Below, in pieces: positions 4,371 through 5,540 of a DNA stretch of 5,540 nt (positions are counted from its first letter, which is position 1; each line of letters opens with the position of its first letter). The notes beneath the pieces were generated by a model. It searched no databases, had not been told where the DNA came from, and worked only from the letters and a program-made list of their open reading frames with translations. A program made the position numbers and the translations under genes. Source of the DNA: Promethearchaeota archaeon (GTDB taxonomy: Archaea; Asgardarchaeota; Lokiarchaeia; Sigynarchaeales; SOKP01); assembly GCA_019057975.1 (NCBI GenBank), contig JAHLWJ010000313.1, positions 1-5,540 of the forward strand, written 5' to 3'.

Positions 4371-5402
4371 ATGTATTTCTTAGCTAGCAGCATAATTTTA
4401 ATTGGATATTCAATTTTAACATTAACTTACACTATTAAAAATAGAAAAATAAAGATAGAAAACAATATTTTTACAAATGAGATTTTAATTGCGATTTTGT
4501 TTTTAATAGCAGGGGTTCTTTTTCCTTTTATGTATCAGTTTCATTCTCCCAAATTAAGCCAAAATTCATTAAATTGTATGTGGTTATTTACCTCAACCTT
4601 TTTTATAGTAGAAATGGGAATATGGGTAATTATGTTTCTTTATAATGGGATTATTGCAAAAAGAGATCCCGAAATCATGGCAGAAAGGGATTACAATAAG
4701 TACTGCGAAGAATTTAATAAGAATGGGGTAAATAATTTGAGGAGCGAGGTAGGTAGAAAATTTTTGCATCTATTTGCATGTTTTGTAATCTTTTTCTTTT
4801 GGACATTAGGACTTATTCTTGAGGATCTGGGAATCTTAACCCAATGGGATTTAGATAATTATAGTTTCTCATATTGGTTGATTATTACTTTAGGTTTTGG
4901 ATTTGTAATTATGTTTCAAATGGGAGATCTGGCACGACTGAACAAATTCTACTTACTTCCTAAATGGAGTAAGCGATGGTATATGTCTATGCGACAGGAA
5001 GAGCAATATACCTTTATTGCTTCTATTCCTTTAGTATTATCATTTACACCCTTTTTATTTGCTCCATTTCCTATTTTTGGAGCGGTTGTTTTAATAACAA
5101 CGGGGGCTGACGCAGTTGCTTGCATAATTGGAATAAAATATGGAAGACATAGTCTTAGAAAAAATTCAAATAAGACAATTGAAGGATTTTTTGCTGGTGG
5201 TGTATCAACATTTTTAATCGTTATTATTATTTTGGCTCTATATCATCCATGGATGCCCATAAGCATCTCAAAAATATTTTTAATGGCTTCCATTGCCACT
5301 GTTTTGTTCTTATTAATTGATAGATTTGCTAGGAATATCTCTGATAACATTTTAAATCCAATACTCACAGGATTTGGCATCTGGATTATTTTTCTTCTTT
5401 AA
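4371..5402 (+). CDS. Polytopic membrane CTP-dependent polyprenol/dolichol kinase-like enzyme (second of tandem pair)
   Basis: This 343-residue membrane protein is a paralogue of the preceding gene. Predicted segments are about 2-22, 37-55, 72-92, 131-150, 167-184, 213-228, 230-252, 272-290, 301-316 and 328-343. A cytoplasmic loop (95-128) ends in EVGRKFLH (126-133), the classic ExxRKxxH start of the dolichol/phytol kinase domain. TTGADAVACIIG (243-254) carries the GxD form of the CTP-site Asp (D247), followed by GRH (258-260), NKTIEG (267-272), and D325-N326 with P330. An RQEEQYTF stretch (208-215) parallels EKEQQNYGTY in the neighbour. This matches the SEC59/DGK1/VTE5 kinase family (COG0170 type) more closely than the first gene does. 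The expected reaction is CTP-dependent phosphorylation of a membrane isoprenoid alcohol; the exact substrate is unknown. It converges on the ubiquitin-like gene with an 11-base gap. Confidence 0.8.
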   Translation: MYFLASSIILIGYSILTLTYTIKNRKIKIENNIFTNEILIAILFLIAGVLFPFMYQFHSPKLSQNSLNCMWLFTSTFFIVEMGIWVIMFLYNGIIAKRDPEIMAERDYNKYCEEFNKNGVNNLRSEVGRKFLHLFACFVIFFFWTLGLILEDLGILTQWDLDNYSFSYWLIITLGFGFVIMFQMGDLARLNKFYLLPKWSKRWYMSMRQEEQYTFIASIPLVLSFTPFLFAPFPIFGAVVLITTGADAVACIIGIKYGRHSLRKNSNKTIEGFFAGGVSTFLIVIIILALYHPWMPISISKIFLMASIATVLFLLIDRFARNISDNILNPILTGFGIWIIFLL

Positions 5403-5413
5403 AATATTGGAAT

Positions 5414-5540
5414 TTATCCACCAAAATAAATGTAGATAAAAACTATTTGATCTCCATCTTTTAATCTTGTTTCTAAGAACTTATCATGCTGATAACTCCT
5501 TCCATTTATAATAATAGATAAAAGTTTACTAAAGACTCCT
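5414..5540 (-). CDS. Ubiquitin-like ThiS/MoaD/SAMP-type protein, C-terminal 41 residues only
   Basis: The minus strand carries the end of a gene that runs off the right edge. The visible 41 residues contain IIINGRSYQ, then TRLKDGDQIVF, and end with Gly-Gly immediately before TAA (5414-5416). The order hydrophobic strand, NG(R/K), LKDGD-hydrophobic and terminal GG is that of the beta-grasp sulfur carriers ThiS and MoaD and the archaeal modifiers SAMP/Urm1. In these, the terminal glycine is adenylated by an E1-like enzyme and becomes a thiocarboxylate or an isopeptide bond to lysine. About half of a typical 70-95 residue protein is missing, so which of these it is cannot be decided. It faces the second membrane enzyme tail to tail, 11 bases apart. 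No E1-like or thiamine/molybdopterin gene is within view. Confidence 0.8.
   Translation of the reverse strand, partial: GVFSKLLSIIINGRSYQHDKFLETRLKDGDQIVFIYIYFGG

Noticed and set aside
1..5540. CRISPR array, insertion sequence, tRNA or riboswitch
   Set aside because: No regularly spaced repeats, transposase motifs, terminal inverted repeats, tRNA-like cloverleaf or long structured leader were seen; gene spacing is short throughout.

Overview
The window looks archaeal. It is strongly AT-rich, TATA-like boxes sit where archaeal promoters would put them, several genes lack a Shine-Dalgarno site, some starts appear to be TTG, and there is a RimK/MptN-type ATP-grasp ligase. The small multi-membrane proteins and coiled-coil proteins of unknown function would suit an Asgard (Lokiarchaeia-like) genome. 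That lineage assignment is inference only, since no marker gene is present.

Layout from left to right: bases 1-89 hold no gene. A minus-strand coiled-coil protein of unknown function (90-713) diverges from a plus-strand RimK/MptN-family glutamate ligase (794-1666). The ligase converges on a small minus-strand four-helix membrane protein (1733-2068, TTG start), with an oligo-T terminator between them. A short plus-strand helical ORF (2200-2427, tentative) converges on a minus-strand Maf-family nucleotide pyrophosphatase (2439-3041 or 3053). Two plus-strand polytopic membrane proteins follow in tandem (3219-4322 and 4371-5402). Both carry the RKxxH, Asp, NKTxEG and DNxxxP signatures of the CTP-dependent lipid kinase group (SEC59/DGK1/VTE5, related to CdsA). 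At the right edge, on the minus strand, is the C-terminal part of a ubiquitin-like ThiS/MoaD/SAMP-type protein ending in Gly-Gly (5414 to beyond 5540).

Gene strands alternate (-,+,-,+,-,+,+,-), so most genes are probably transcribed singly from divergent promoters. The one obvious same-strand pair is the tandem of membrane enzymes. Its two members could act on the same lipid, for example as successive phosphorylations of a polyprenol or isoprenoid alcohol. The sequence shows the paralogy; the pathway is inference. The other genes (pterin or coenzyme glutamylation, nucleotide-pool sanitation, sulfur-carrier or protein modification) look like independent housekeeping functions rather than parts of one system.
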